Shown here: positions 17,584 to 26,443 of the stretch, in pieces | How the letters are laid out: each line of letters starts with the position of its first letter | Numbering within the stretch: position 1 is the first letter of the stretch | From: Pseudomonas sp. BMS12 | GTDB taxonomy: Bacteria > Pseudomonadota > Gammaproteobacteria > Pseudomonadales > Pseudomonadaceae | Assembly: GCF_001592875.1 (NCBI RefSeq) | Contig: NZ_LSOF01000007.1 | Coordinates: 152,766 to 216,765 of the forward strand | DNA length: 64,000 bases | Direction of reading: 5' to 3' | The notes under the pieces: generated by a model | What the model saw: only the letters and a program-made list of their open reading frames with translations | The model's database searches: none | What the model was told of the DNA's origin: nothing | Translations under genes and position numbers: made by a program

Positions 17584-18366
17584 ATGTGCCTGATCGTGTT
17601 CGCCTGGCGCCCCGAGCATGCCTTGCCCTTGGTGCTGGCCGCCAACCGCGACGAGTTCTATGACCGCGCCAGCCTGCCGCTGGGCGAATGGCCGGACCTG
17701 CCCGGCGTCTATGCCGGGCGCGACCTGCAGGCCGGCGGCACCTGGCTGGGCGTGAACGGCCGGGGACGCTTCGCCGCCCTGACCAATATTCGCGATCCGC
17801 AGCTGGCCAAGGGCCCCAACTCACGCGGCGAGCTGCCGGTCGAATTCCTCCGTGGCGAGCTGGACGCCGAGGCCTTTCTCGCCGAACTGCAACCACGCCT
17901 GGAGCTGTACAGCGGCTTCAACCTGCTGCTGGGTGATCGCCACGCGCTGTACTACTTCAATTCCGAGGAAGGCCAGGTCCGGCGCCTGGCACCCGGGCTC
18001 TATGGCTTGTCCAATGCCGAGCTGGATACCCCCTGGCCGAAGGTGCTGCGCGCCAGCGAACGCCTCGCCGCCTGCCTGGAAACGCCGCAACCGGGCGACC
18101 TGCTGGAGCTGATGCGCGATCGCAGCCAGCCACCACGGGCACTGCTGCCGGATACCGGCATCGGCGTCGACTGGGAGCTGCTGCTGTCGAGCATGTTCAT
18201 CGTCGGCCCGGGCTATGGCACCTGCTCCAGCAGCGCATTGCTACTGGGAGCAGACGGCGAGGTACACCTGGTCGAGCGCCGCTACGACACCCAGGGTCAG
18301 GTTACCGGCGATGTCGAACTGCACCTGGGCGCCGGCGCTCCGCTCGCCCAAAGCAGTCGGCGCTAG
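17584..18366 (+). CDS. NRDE-family protein (TANGO2 homologue)
   Basis: 260 residues. Begins MCLIVFAW and contains [11 protein letters not shown], the Asn-Arg-Asp-Glu motif that names the family, plus [18 protein letters not shown]. Homologous to eukaryotic TANGO2, linked to haem trafficking, but the bacterial role is poorly defined. A conserved Cys2 may act as an N-terminal nucleophile after Met removal, as suggested for this fold. Its stop overlaps the convergent chemoreceptor stop by 4 bp. Confidence 0.88.
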   Translation: MCLIVFAWRPEHALPLVLAANRDEFYDRASLPLGEWPDLPGVYAGRDLQAGGTWLGVNGRGRFAALTNIRDPQLAKGPNSRGELPVEFLRGELDAEAFLAELQPRLELYSGFNLLLGDRHALYYFNSEEGQVRRLAPGLYGLSNAELDTPWPKVLRASERLAACLETPQPGDLLELMRDRSQPPRALLPDTGIGVDWELLLSSMFIVGPGYGTCSSSALLLGADGEVHLVERRYDTQGQVTGDVELHLGAGAPLAQSSRR

Positions 18367-19859
18367 CTGACCACGAATCGCACGCTCAACTCGCCCAGGC
18401 GCCGGGCCAGCTCACGCAAGCGCTGGCTGTCGCCATCCAGCACTTCGGCGTCCTCGGCATTCTGCTCGGCCACCTGCTGCACTCCCGTCAGGTAGCGGGT
18501 GACTTCGCCACTGGCCTTGGCCTGCTCATGGGTGGCGCCGGCAATCAGGTCACTCATCTGGCTGACCGCCTCGATCTCACCGACGATGGCCAGCAGCAAC
18601 TCGCCGGCCCGATGGCTGTCCGCCACACAACGGCTCACACCCTGCTGGCTGTCCTGCATGGCTCGAGCGGCCTGCCCACTGCTTTGCTGCAGGCGGGCAA
18701 TGATGTCCTGAATCTCGGCCGTGGAGGTCGCCGTCTTCTGCGCCAGGTTGCGCACTTCATCGGCGACTACGGCAAAGCCACGGCCCTGCTCACCGGCCCG
18801 TGCCGCTTCGATAGCAGCGTTCAGAGCCAGCAGATTGGTTTGCTCGGCGATCGCGCGGATCACTTCCAGCACCCGGCCGATCTGCTGGGACTGCTCGTCC
18901 AGTGACTGCACCTCACGATCGGTAGCGTCGATCAGCTCGGCCAGACGGGCAATCTCGCTGGCACTCTGAGTAACCGCAGCCCGCCCTTCCGACGCCTTGG
19001 CCGTGGCCCCCTGGGTGGCACCGGCAGCCTGCTGGGCGTGTTTGGCGACCTCGTCGATGGCCATACTCATTTCCTGCATGACCCCCGCCATGTGGGAAAT
19101 TTCTTCCAGTTGGCGGGATGACCCCTGACGCAGTTGCTGGGTGGCACGGTTCAGGCTGTCGCCCGTATGGCCCAGGCCTTCGGTGTCGATGACCACCTCG
19201 GCCACCATTTCCTCCAGCAACTCGAGGAAATGGTTGAAACGTCCGACCACAGGTCCACTGGACTGGGCGCGCTGACGGAGATCAATGCTCTCCTCCTGCT
19301 CGGTAATGCTGGTCACCACCTGCATCAGCGCCTCACCCTCACGCGCCTCGGCATAGGCCTGTCGCGCCAGGTACACGAGAATCGCGCTCTCCAGTACCAC
19401 ATAGAAGGCATGCAGGAAGATGATCGGCCAACTTCCCTGCGGCACCACATACACGCCAACCCCCTGCTGCTGCAGAGCGAAGAAGGTCAGGTGGTGGGTC
19501 GCAATGACACCCGCTGCTACCACAATCGGCAGCCAGTCGCGGTAATAGACCAGAAAGGCCAGCAGGACGAAGATGCCGAAATGCATCTCCAGCATCCCGC
19601 CGCTCAAATTGATGTGCAGCGCCGACAGCACCATGAACGCCGCCGCCATGCAGCAACGCATGAGGCGGCTGCCACCGACCAGGGCATTGAGCAGGGTCAG
19701 CACCAGCGCAGTAGTGCCACCGACCAGCAGGGCCTGCGCCCAGGTGTCATGCCAGGCAGCCAGCCCCAGGGAATAGAGGGCCATCAGCCAGAGCACGCCC
19801 AGCATGATGCGGTCGGCCCTGCGGTAATGAGCATCGAGGTTGAAGGCGGATCGACTCAT
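18363..19859 (-). CDS. Methyl-accepting chemotaxis protein with multi-pass membrane sensor
   Basis: 498 residues. The N-terminal about 190 residues contain six hydrophobic helices and no periplasmic sensor domain. No obvious HAMP domain is seen. A cytoplasmic signalling coiled coil follows, with the conserved tip [20 protein letters not shown] (about 357-376), where CheA and CheW bind. It ends without a CheR-binding pentapeptide. The signal sensed is unknown. Start at ATG 19859. The upstream region has a TTGTACA inverted repeat close to the start. Confidence 0.93.
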   Translation of the reverse strand: MSRSAFNLDAHYRRADRIMLGVLWLMALYSLGLAAWHDTWAQALLVGGTTALVLTLLNALVGGSRLMRCCMAAAFMVLSALHINLSGGMLEMHFGIFVLLAFLVYYRDWLPIVVAAGVIATHHLTFFALQQQGVGVYVVPQGSWPIIFLHAFYVVLESAILVYLARQAYAEAREGEALMQVVTSITEQEESIDLRQRAQSSGPVVGRFNHFLELLEEMVAEVVIDTEGLGHTGDSLNRATQQLRQGSSRQLEEISHMAGVMQEMSMAIDEVAKHAQQAAGATQGATAKASEGRAAVTQSASEIARLAELIDATDREVQSLDEQSQQIGRVLEVIRAIAEQTNLLALNAAIEAARAGEQGRGFAVVADEVRNLAQKTATSTAEIQDIIARLQQSSGQAARAMQDSQQGVSRCVADSHRAGELLLAIVGEIEAVSQMSDLIAGATHEQAKASGEVTRYLTGVQQVAEQNAEDAEVLDGDSQRLRELARRLGELSVRFVVS

Positions 19860-19895
19860 GGCAGGGGCACCTGGCAGCGGCTCACTCGAGCAATA

Positions 19896-19921
19896 TTGTA
19901 CAAAACAGCAACTCTGTACAA
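19896..19921. promoter_or_regulatory. TTGTACA-N12-TGTACAA inverted repeat
   Basis: TTGTACA (19896-19902) and TGTACAA (19915-19921) form a perfect 7+7 bp inverted repeat, 37 bp upstream of the chemoreceptor start. Good dimeric-regulator geometry (19 bp centre to centre); the binding protein is unknown. Confidence 0.4.
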
Positions 19922-20002
19922 CAAGGTATAGCCAACCCTCCAGCCTCGCCCCATACCTGCGCCCCTTCTCACACCCCAGCGCCGCGACCGAGGCGGATTG
20001 TG

Positions 20003-20860
20003 CTAGCGCTGACCAGACAGTATCGCGGCGTACCCCTCGCGATAGCTCGGGTACTGCGGCGCCCAGCCCAGCGCGCGGGCCCGGGCGTTACTGCAGCGCT
20101 TGCTACCTGCGCGGCGCACGCTCTGCTGCTCGGCCCAGTGGCTGACGCCCAGGTACTCGCGCAACCAGCCGACCACTTCGTGCAGCGGTGCCGGCGCGTC
20201 GTCCACGCCCAGGTAGCAATCCTGCAGCGCCTGCCCCGCCGCATCGGCCTGCAGCAGGAAGGCCAGCAGGCCAGCGGCATCGTCGGCATGGATGCGGTTG
20301 CCGTACAGCGGCGGCTCGCTGGCCACCCGATAGCCCTGGCGCACCTGGCCGAGCAACCACTCGCGCCCCGGACCATAGATACCCGCCAGACGCACCAGCG
20401 TGGCCGGCACAGCACTTTCCAGGGCCAGCCGCTCGGCCTCGCGCATCACCCGCCCGGAATACCCCTCGGCCTCGGCCGGTGCGGTTTCATCCACCCACTC
20501 GCCCCCCTGCTGGGCGTAGACCCCGGTACTGGAGACGAACAACAGACGCCGCGGGCGCTGGCCGTGCTCGCCCAGCCAGGTCAATGCATGGCGCAAGCCG
20601 TCGACATAGGCGCGCCGATAACCTGCCTCGTCATGCTGAGTGGCTGCCGCGCAATACACCAGGTAATCCAGTTGCCCCTTCGGCCAGGCTGGCGGGCAGC
20701 TCGGCTGCTGCAGGTCGCCCGCCACCGGCAGGATGCCAGCCGGCAGGCGCGACACCTCACGGCGCAGGCCATGCACCTGCCAGCCCAGTGCGCTGATGCG
20801 CTCGCCGAGACGGCTGCCGACATCGCCACAACCGGCGATCATCAAAGTATGTTGAGTCAT
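20003..20860 (-). CDS. NAD(P)-dependent epimerase/dehydratase-like protein
   Basis: 285 residues of the extended short-chain dehydrogenase superfamily, YeeZ-like. The dinucleotide-binding motif is [17 protein letters not shown] (GxGxxG at about 10-15). [12 protein letters not shown] carries the active-site Ser, but the usual YxxxK is replaced by [12 protein letters not shown], so catalysis by the normal mechanism is uncertain. The substrate is unknown. Divergent from exbB with a 141 bp intergenic region. Confidence 0.82.
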   Translation of the reverse strand: MTQHTLMIAGCGDVGSRLGERISALGWQVHGLRREVSRLPAGILPVAGDLQQPSCPPAWPKGQLDYLVYCAAATQHDEAGYRRAYVDGLRHALTWLGEHGQRPRRLLFVSSTGVYAQQGGEWVDETAPAEAEGYSGRVMREAERLALESAVPATLVRLAGIYGPGREWLLGQVRQGYRVASEPPLYGNRIHADDAAGLLAFLLQADAAGQALQDCYLGVDDAPAPLHEVVGWLREYLGVSHWAEQQSVRRAGSKRCSNARARALGWAPQYPSYREGYAAILSGQR

Positions 20861-20895
20861 CGTGGTTCCTGTTCTGGGGGAGTCCTGCGGGTGAA

Positions 20896-20943
20896 AATGT
20901 TACATCGTTACTTTCATAAACAAGAATTAATTGCAATAATACT
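20896..20943 (+). promoter_or_regulatory. AT-rich exbB promoter region, possible Fur-type operator
   Basis: An unusually AT-rich stretch upstream of exbB (TTTCATAAACAAGAATTAAT and following ATTGCAATAATAC). It contains the palindrome ATTGCAAT flanked by hexamers resembling the Fur NATWAT repeat, but it does not match the 19 bp Fur consensus well. Iron control is expected for this operon; the exact site is not certain. Confidence 0.3.
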
Positions 20944-21001
20944 GCGCCTTCCACCTGACCCGAACCCGGGACAGGCCTCTCTACTTCCAGGTCCGGCCAG
21001 C

Positions 21002-22105
21002 ATGAACTCTACCGCCCTCCGCGCCCAGCCCACTCTCGCCCCTCGACTGACCCTCGCCGCCATGCTGCTGGGTCTGCTGCTGCCATTCGGCGCCTTCGCC
21101 GAGGAAGCTGCGCTGGCCAGACCTGAAGCCGTTGCCAGCAGCGAGCAAGTGCAACCGGCCGCCGCCGAGCCGCAGCAGGATGCCCTGCTACAGAAGCTGC
21201 AGGCCCTCGGCCCGCAGGCCACGCCCGAGCAACTGCGCGAAGCCGCCCGACAGCACCTGACGGAAGCCGGCGCCTCCACGGAAGAGATCACCAAGACCCT
21301 GCAGGCGCTGGACAGCGCAGCGACCCTGGGCCAGGACCTGAGCAAGCTGCTGGCCGGCGAGAATGCGGGGGAGGCCGTGGTGGCGGAAGACCAGACCCTG
21401 CTGCACGACCTCTCGCCCATGGGCATGTACCGCAACGCCGACATGGTGGTGAAGAGCGTGATGATCGGCCTGGTGCTGGCCTCGATCCTGACCTGGACCG
21501 TATGGATCGCCAAGGGCCTGGAGCTGATCATCGCCCGCCGTCGCCTGCAGCGCGAAGTGCCCGAGCTCAAGGCCGCACGCAACCTGGCCCAAGCCGCCGA
21601 ACAGGCCCGTGCCAAGCACAGCTTCAGCAGCGTGCTGATCGAAGACGCCCGCGATGAGCTGCGCCTGTCCGCCGGCAGCCAGGAGAAGGAAGGCATCAAG
21701 GAACGCGTCAGCTTCCGCCTCGAGCGCCTGGTTGCCGCCAGTGGCCGCAGCATGAGCCAGGGCACCGGCGTACTCGCCACCATCGGCTCCACCGCGCCCT
21801 TCGTCGGCCTGTTCGGTACCGTGTGGGGCATCATGAACAGCTTCATCGGCATCGCCAAATCGCAGACCACCAACCTCGCCGTGGTCGCCCCGGGTATCGC
21901 CGAAGCCCTGCTGGCAACCGCCCTGGGCCTGGTCGCGGCGATTCCCGCCGTGATCATCTACAACGTCTTCGCCCGCTCCATCGCCGGCTACCGGGCCCAG
22001 GTGGCCGACGCCTCGGCCCAGGTCCTGCTGCTGGTCAGCCGCGATCTCGACCTGCCGGCCGCCCCCGAGCGTAACCAACAGCCCCACGTGGCCAAGGTAG
22101 GCTGA
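21002..22105 (+). CDS. exbB: TonB-system energiser ExbB
   Basis: 367 residues, longer than E. coli ExbB because of a signal-like N-terminal segment (LTLAAMLLGLLLPFGAFA) and a 130-residue periplasmic/linker region, as in Pseudomonas ExbB. The proton-channel core follows: a membrane helix (VVKSVMIGLVLASILTWTVWI) and a C-terminal pair including TGVLATIGSTAPFVGLFGTVWGIMNSFIGIA and AEALLATALGLVAAIPAVIIYN. Uses the proton gradient with ExbD to power TonB-dependent uptake. First gene of exbB-exbD-tonB; ATG 21002. Confidence 0.95.
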   Translation: MNSTALRAQPTLAPRLTLAAMLLGLLLPFGAFAEEAALARPEAVASSEQVQPAAAEPQQDALLQKLQALGPQATPEQLREAARQHLTEAGASTEEITKTLQALDSAATLGQDLSKLLAGENAGEAVVAEDQTLLHDLSPMGMYRNADMVVKSVMIGLVLASILTWTVWIAKGLELIIARRRLQREVPELKAARNLAQAAEQARAKHSFSSVLIEDARDELRLSAGSQEKEGIKERVSFRLERLVAASGRSMSQGTGVLATIGSTAPFVGLFGTVWGIMNSFIGIAKSQTTNLAVVAPGIAEALLATALGLVAAIPAVIIYNVFARSIAGYRAQVADASAQVLLLVSRDLDLPAAPERNQQPHVAKVG

Positions 22106-22108
22106 GCC

Positions 22109-22534
22109 ATGGGTCTGCATCTCAACGAGGGTGGCGACGATCTCCAGGAAAACCACGAGATCAACGTCACCCCCTTTATCGACGTGATGCTGGTGCTGCT
22201 GATCATCTTCATGGTCGCCGCGCCGCTGGCCACGGTGGACGTGAAGATCGACCTGCCGGCCTCCACCGCCAAGCCGGCGCCGCGCCCGGACAAGCCGATC
22301 TACCTGAGCATCAAGGAAGACCACCGCCTGTTCCTCGACAACGAGCAGGTCGATCCGGCCCAGCTCGGCGCCGCGCTGGACAAGCGCACCAGCAGCGACA
22401 AGGACAAGACCATCTTCGTCCGTGGCGACAAGGGCGTGGAATACGGCGACCTGATGCAGGTGATGGATAACCTGCGCGGCGCCGGTTATCTGAAGATCGG
22501 CCTGGTGGGCCTGGAAACGGTCGGCGCGCAATGA
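22109..22534 (+). CDS. exbD: TonB-system energiser ExbD
   Basis: 141 residues. A single membrane helix (INVTPFIDVMLVLLIIFMVAAP) carries the conserved Asp of the proton path, followed by a periplasmic domain ending YLKIGLVGLETV. Three bases after exbB and overlapping tonB by 4 bp (ATGA), so the three proteins are co-translated. Confidence 0.96.
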   Translation: MGLHLNEGGDDLQENHEINVTPFIDVMLVLLIIFMVAAPLATVDVKIDLPASTAKPAPRPDKPIYLSIKEDHRLFLDNEQVDPAQLGAALDKRTSSDKDKTIFVRGDKGVEYGDLMQVMDNLRGAGYLKIGLVGLETVGAQ

Positions 22535-23235
22535 CTCTCAAGCGTCGCCTGCCATTCTGGGCGCTGGCCCTGCTGGTGGTACTCGGGGCCCACGTCGGCC
22601 TGTACCTGATCGCCCAGCTCAAGCCCAAGCTGACGCCCATGGCGCCGCCACCCGCGGCCATGCTGATCGAACTGGAGCCGCTGGTAGCACCGGTCGAGCC
22701 GCCGCCACCGCCGCCGCAACCCGTGGTCGAGCCGGACGAGCCGGAGCTGCCGAAAGTGGTCGAGGCGCCGAAACCGAAGATCGCCATCGCCAAGCCCAAG
22801 CCGCAACCCAAGCCGAAGCCGCCGCAGCCCAAGCCGCCAGAGCCGGAGATCAAGCCGCAGCAGGAACCGGCCCCGGTTGCCGCCCCCGACGAAAAGGCCG
22901 CCGCGCCACAAAAGGCAGCGGTCAGCGCCCCGAGCAAAGCCCAGCTCAGCTGGCAGAGCAAACTGCTCGGCCACCTGGCCAAGTACAAGCGCTACCCGGA
23001 AGACGCCCGCCGCCGTGGCTTCGAGGGCGTCAACCGGCTGCGCTTCGTGCTCGATGGCAAGGGCAAGGTGCTGTCCTTCGCCCTGGTCGGCAAGTCCGGC
23101 AGCGCCTCGCTGGACCGCGCCACCCTGGAGATGATCCGCCGCGCCCAGCCGCTGCCGGCGCCGCCGCAGGACATGTTGACGAACGGCCAGCTGGAGATAG
23201 TCGCGCCCTTCGTCTATTCCCTCGAACGGCGCTGA
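22531..23235 (+). CDS. tonB: Energy-transducing protein TonB
   Basis: 234 residues. An N-terminal membrane anchor (LPFWALALLVVLGAHVGLYLIAQL) is followed by a long Pro/Lys-rich periplasmic spacer (about 45-115, with EPPPPPPQP and repeated KPKPQPKP) and the C-terminal TonB domain from KLLGHLAKYKRYPEDARRRGFEG to PFVYSLERR. The YP motif in KRYPEDARRRG is the family signature. Transmits energy from ExbBD to outer-membrane receptors, none of which is encoded in this window. Confidence 0.96.
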   Translation: MTLKRRLPFWALALLVVLGAHVGLYLIAQLKPKLTPMAPPPAAMLIELEPLVAPVEPPPPPPQPVVEPDEPELPKVVEAPKPKIAIAKPKPQPKPKPPQPKPPEPEIKPQQEPAPVAAPDEKAAAPQKAAVSAPSKAQLSWQSKLLGHLAKYKRYPEDARRRGFEGVNRLRFVLDGKGKVLSFALVGKSGSASLDRATLEMIRRAQPLPAPPQDMLTNGQLEIVAPFVYSLERR

Positions 23236-23247
23236 GCCGGCACCTGC

Positions 23248-23281
23248 AACCGCCCTGCAACTTGCTGCGCAGGGCGGTTGG
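23248..23281 (+). terminator. Hairpin after tonB
   Basis: AACCGCCCTG (23248-23257) pairs with CAGGGCGGTT (23270-23279), 13 bp after the tonB stop and before oxyR. The T-run is weak. Confidence 0.6.
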
Positions 23282-23332
23282 TTCCATTGAAGACAGCGGC
23301 TATGCTTGCTCGCATCTCAATGGACTAAAACT

Positions 23333-24268
23333 ATGACCCTCACCGAACTGCGCTACATCGTCACCCTCGCTCAGGAACAGCACTTCGGCCGCGCCGCCGA
23401 GCGCTGCCATGTCAGCCAGCCGACCCTGTCGGTGGGCGTGAAAAAACTGGAAGACGAGCTCGGCGTGCTGATCTTCGAGCGCAGCAAGAGCGCGGTGCGC
23501 CTGACCCCGGTCGGTGAAGGCATCGTTACCCAGGCGCAAAAGGTCCTGGAGCAGGCTCAGGGCATCCGCGAGCTGGCCCAGGCCGGCAAGAACCAGCTGG
23601 CCGCACCGCTGAAGATCGGCGCCATCTACACCGTCGGCCCCTACCTGTTCCCGCACCTGATTCCGCAGCTGCACCGGGTCGCCCCGGACATGCCGCTATA
23701 TATCGAAGAGAACTTCACCCACGTACTGCGCGACAAGCTGCGCACCGGCGAGCTGGACGCCATCATCATCGCCCTGCCGTTCCAGGAAGCCGATGTGCTA
23801 ACCAAGCCGCTGTACGACGAGTCCTTCTACGCCCTGCTGCCAGCCGGCCACCCCTGGGCCAAGATGGAAACCATCGACAGCAAGCTGCTCAACGACAAGA
23901 GCCTGCTGCTGCTCGGCGAAGGCCACTGCTTCCGCGACCAGGTGCTGGAAGCCTGCCCGTCGCTGCGCAAAGGCGGCGAAGACAGCGCCAAGCACACCAC
24001 GGTGGAATCCAGCTCGCTGGAAACCATCCGCCACATGGTCGCCTCCGGCCTGGGCATCTCGATCCTGCCGTTCTCCGCCGTGGACAGCCACCATTACGCC
24101 CCCGGCGTGATCGAAGTCCGCCCGCTAGCCGCCCCGGCGCCCTACCGCACCGTGGCCATCGCTTGGCGCGCCAGCTTCCCGCGGCCGAAGGCCATCGAGA
24201 TCCTCGCCGACTCGATTCGCCTGTGCTCGGTGGCCGCTCGCCCCCAGGGTGAAGCCCTGCCGGCATGA
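23333..24268 (+). CDS. oxyR: Hydrogen-peroxide-sensing LysR regulator OxyR
   Basis: 311 residues. The winged helix-turn-helix reads FGRAAERCHVSQPTLSVGVKKLE (about 18-40). The redox cysteines sit at the canonical positions, Cys199 and Cys208, in GEGHCFRDQVLEAC. They form a disulfide on H2O2 exposure and activate catalase, alkyl hydroperoxide reductase and others. ATG 23333 is selected over the in-frame upstream start because MTLTELRYIV is the family N-terminus. Overlaps recG by 4 bp, a gene pair conserved in Pseudomonas. Confidence 0.97.
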   Translation: MTLTELRYIVTLAQEQHFGRAAERCHVSQPTLSVGVKKLEDELGVLIFERSKSAVRLTPVGEGIVTQAQKVLEQAQGIRELAQAGKNQLAAPLKIGAIYTVGPYLFPHLIPQLHRVAPDMPLYIEENFTHVLRDKLRTGELDAIIIALPFQEADVLTKPLYDESFYALLPAGHPWAKMETIDSKLLNDKSLLLLGEGHCFRDQVLEACPSLRKGGEDSAKHTTVESSSLETIRHMVASGLGISILPFSAVDSHHYAPGVIEVRPLAAPAPYRTVAIAWRASFPRPKAIEILADSIRLCSVAARPQGEALPA

Positions 24269-26340
24269 CCGAACTGGCCCAGGTGCCGGTCACCGCGCTC
24301 AAGGGAGTGGGCGCGGCACTGGCGGAAAAGCTCGCCAAGGTCGGCCTGGAAACCCTGCAGGACGTGCTCTTCCACCTGCCCCTGCGCTACCAGGACCGCA
24401 CCCGCGTCATCCCGATCGGCGCCCTGCGCCCCGGCCAGGACGCGGTGATCGAAGGCGTGGTGGCCGGTGCCGATGTGGTGATGGGCAAGCGCCGCAGCCT
24501 GCTGGTGCGCCTGCAGGACGGCAGCGGCACCCTGAGCCTGCGCTTCTACCACTTCAGCCAGGCGCAGAAGGACGGCCTCAAGCGGGGCACCCACGTGCGC
24601 TGCTACGGCGAGGCCCGCCCCGGCGCTTCCGGACTGGAGATCTACCACCCGGAATATCGTGCCCTCGGCGCCGATGAAGTGGCGCCGGTGGAACAGACCC
24701 TGACGCCGATCTACCCGACCACCGAAGGCCTGACCCAGCAACGCCTGCGCAGCCTGAGCCAGCTGGCCCTGGCCCGCCTCGGCCCGCACAGCCTGCCGGA
24801 CTGGCTGCCGGCCGAAGTGGCCCGCGACTATCGCCTCGGCCCGCTGGACGAGGCGATCCGCTACCTGCACCGGCCGCCGCCGGACGCCGACCTGGAAGAG
24901 CTCGCCGAGGGTCGCCACTGGGCCCAGCACCGCCTGGCCTTCGAGGAGCTGCTGACCCACCAGCTGTCGCTGCAACGTCTGCGCGAGCAGGTGCGCGCCC
25001 AGCAGGCGCCGCAGCTGCCGCCTGCCAAGCGCCTGCCGCAACAGTTCCTGCACATCCTCGGCTTCGCCCCCACCGGCGCGCAGCAGCGCGTGGGCGCCGA
25101 GATCGCCTACGACCTAGCCCAGGACGAGCCCATGCTGCGCCTGGTGCAGGGCGACGTCGGCGCCGGCAAGACCGTGGTCGCGGCCCTGGCCGCCCTGCAG
25201 GCGCTGGAGGCCGGCTACCAGGTGGCGCTGATGGCGCCCACCGAGATCCTCGCCGAGCAGCACTACCTCAACTTCACCCGCTGGCTGCAACCCCTGGGCA
25301 TCGAAGTCGCCTGGCTGGCCGGCAAGCTCAAGGGCAAGGCCCGCACCGCCGCACTGGAGCAGATCGCCAGTGGCACGCCGATGGTGGTCGGCACCCACGC
25401 GCTGTTCCAGGACGAAGTGCAGTTCCGCAACCTGGCCCTGGCGATCATCGACGAGCAGCACCGCTTCGGTGTGCAGCAGCGCCTGGCCCTGCGGCAGAAG
25501 GGCATCAACGGCCGCCTCTGCCCGCACCAGCTGATCATGACTGCCACGCCGATTCCACGGACCCTGGCGATGAGTGCTTATGCCGACCTGGACACCTCGA
25601 TCCTCGACGAGCTGCCGCCCGGGCGTACACCGGTGAACACCCTGGTAATCGCCGACAGCCGCCGTATCGAGGTGGTCGAACGAGTCCGCGCCGCCTGCCG
25701 CGAAGGGCGCCAGGCTTACTGGGTGTGCACCCTGATCGAGGAATCCGAGGAACTCACCTGCCAGGCCGCCGAGACCAGTTTCGAGGAGCTGTCCAGCGCG
25801 CTCGGTGAGCTGCGCGTCGGCCTGATCCACGGGCGCATGAAGCCGGCCGAGAAGGCCGCGATCATGGATGAATTCAAGCGCGGCGAGCTGCAACTGCTGG
25901 TCGCCACGACCGTCATCGAAGTGGGCGTCGACGTGCCCAATGCCAGCCTGATGATCATCGAGAACCCCGAGCGTTTGGGCCTGGCCCAGCTGCACCAGCT
26001 GCGTGGCCGGGTCGGCCGCGGCAGCGCCGCCAGCCACTGCGTGCTGCTCTACCACGCGCCACTGTCGCAGCTCGGCCGCGAGCGCCTGGGCATCATGCGC
26101 GAGACCTGCGACGGCTTCGTCATCGCCGAAAAGGATCTGGAGCTGCGCGGCCCCGGCGAGATGCTCGGCACCCGCCAGACCGGTTTGCTGCAGTTCAAGG
26201 TCGCCGACCTGATGCGCGATGCCGACCTGCTGCCGGCCGTGCGCGATGCAGCCCAGGCCCTGCTGGCACACTGGCCACAGCACGTTGCCCCCCTGCTGGA
26301 GCGCTGGCTACGCCACGGCCAGCAGTACGGCCAAGTGTGA
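24265..26340 (+). CDS. recG: ATP-dependent DNA helicase RecG
   Basis: 691 residues, normal RecG length. An N-terminal wedge (OB-fold) domain spans about 1-180. Helicase motifs follow: Walker A GDVGAGKT, DEQHRFG (the RecG form of the DExH box), MTATPIPRTLA, and in the second RecA-like domain VATTVIEVGVDVPNASLMIIE and QLRGRVGRG. Remodels stalled replication forks and Holliday junctions. Starts within the end of oxyR (ATGA overlap). Confidence 0.98.
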   Translation: MTELAQVPVTALKGVGAALAEKLAKVGLETLQDVLFHLPLRYQDRTRVIPIGALRPGQDAVIEGVVAGADVVMGKRRSLLVRLQDGSGTLSLRFYHFSQAQKDGLKRGTHVRCYGEARPGASGLEIYHPEYRALGADEVAPVEQTLTPIYPTTEGLTQQRLRSLSQLALARLGPHSLPDWLPAEVARDYRLGPLDEAIRYLHRPPPDADLEELAEGRHWAQHRLAFEELLTHQLSLQRLREQVRAQQAPQLPPAKRLPQQFLHILGFAPTGAQQRVGAEIAYDLAQDEPMLRLVQGDVGAGKTVVAALAALQALEAGYQVALMAPTEILAEQHYLNFTRWLQPLGIEVAWLAGKLKGKARTAALEQIASGTPMVVGTHALFQDEVQFRNLALAIIDEQHRFGVQQRLALRQKGINGRLCPHQLIMTATPIPRTLAMSAYADLDTSILDELPPGRTPVNTLVIADSRRIEVVERVRAACREGRQAYWVCTLIEESEELTCQAAETSFEELSSALGELRVGLIHGRMKPAEKAAIMDEFKRGELQLLVATTVIEVGVDVPNASLMIIENPERLGLAQLHQLRGRVGRGSAASHCVLLYHAPLSQLGRERLGIMRETCDGFVIAEKDLELRGPGEMLGTRQTGLLQFKVADLMRDADLLPAVRDAAQALLAHWPQHVAPLLERWLRHGQQYGQV

Positions 26341-26443
26341 GACAACGCACATACCACCGCTGGTCGCCCGTCCGGCGGCCGAGCGAAGCCCACAAACCGC
26401 TGGTTATACTTCCTGCCAGTAGTTCCTCAGCCGGATATCGCCA

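Noticed and set aside
20896..20943. A firm Fur box before exbB
   Set aside because: The AT-rich stretch resembles Fur hexamers but does not meet the 19 bp consensus, so it is listed only as a low-confidence candidate.
24249..24677. Plus-strand ORF overlapping the start of recG
   Set aside because: Out of frame with recG and Arg/Pro-rich, a shadow of the helicase gene.
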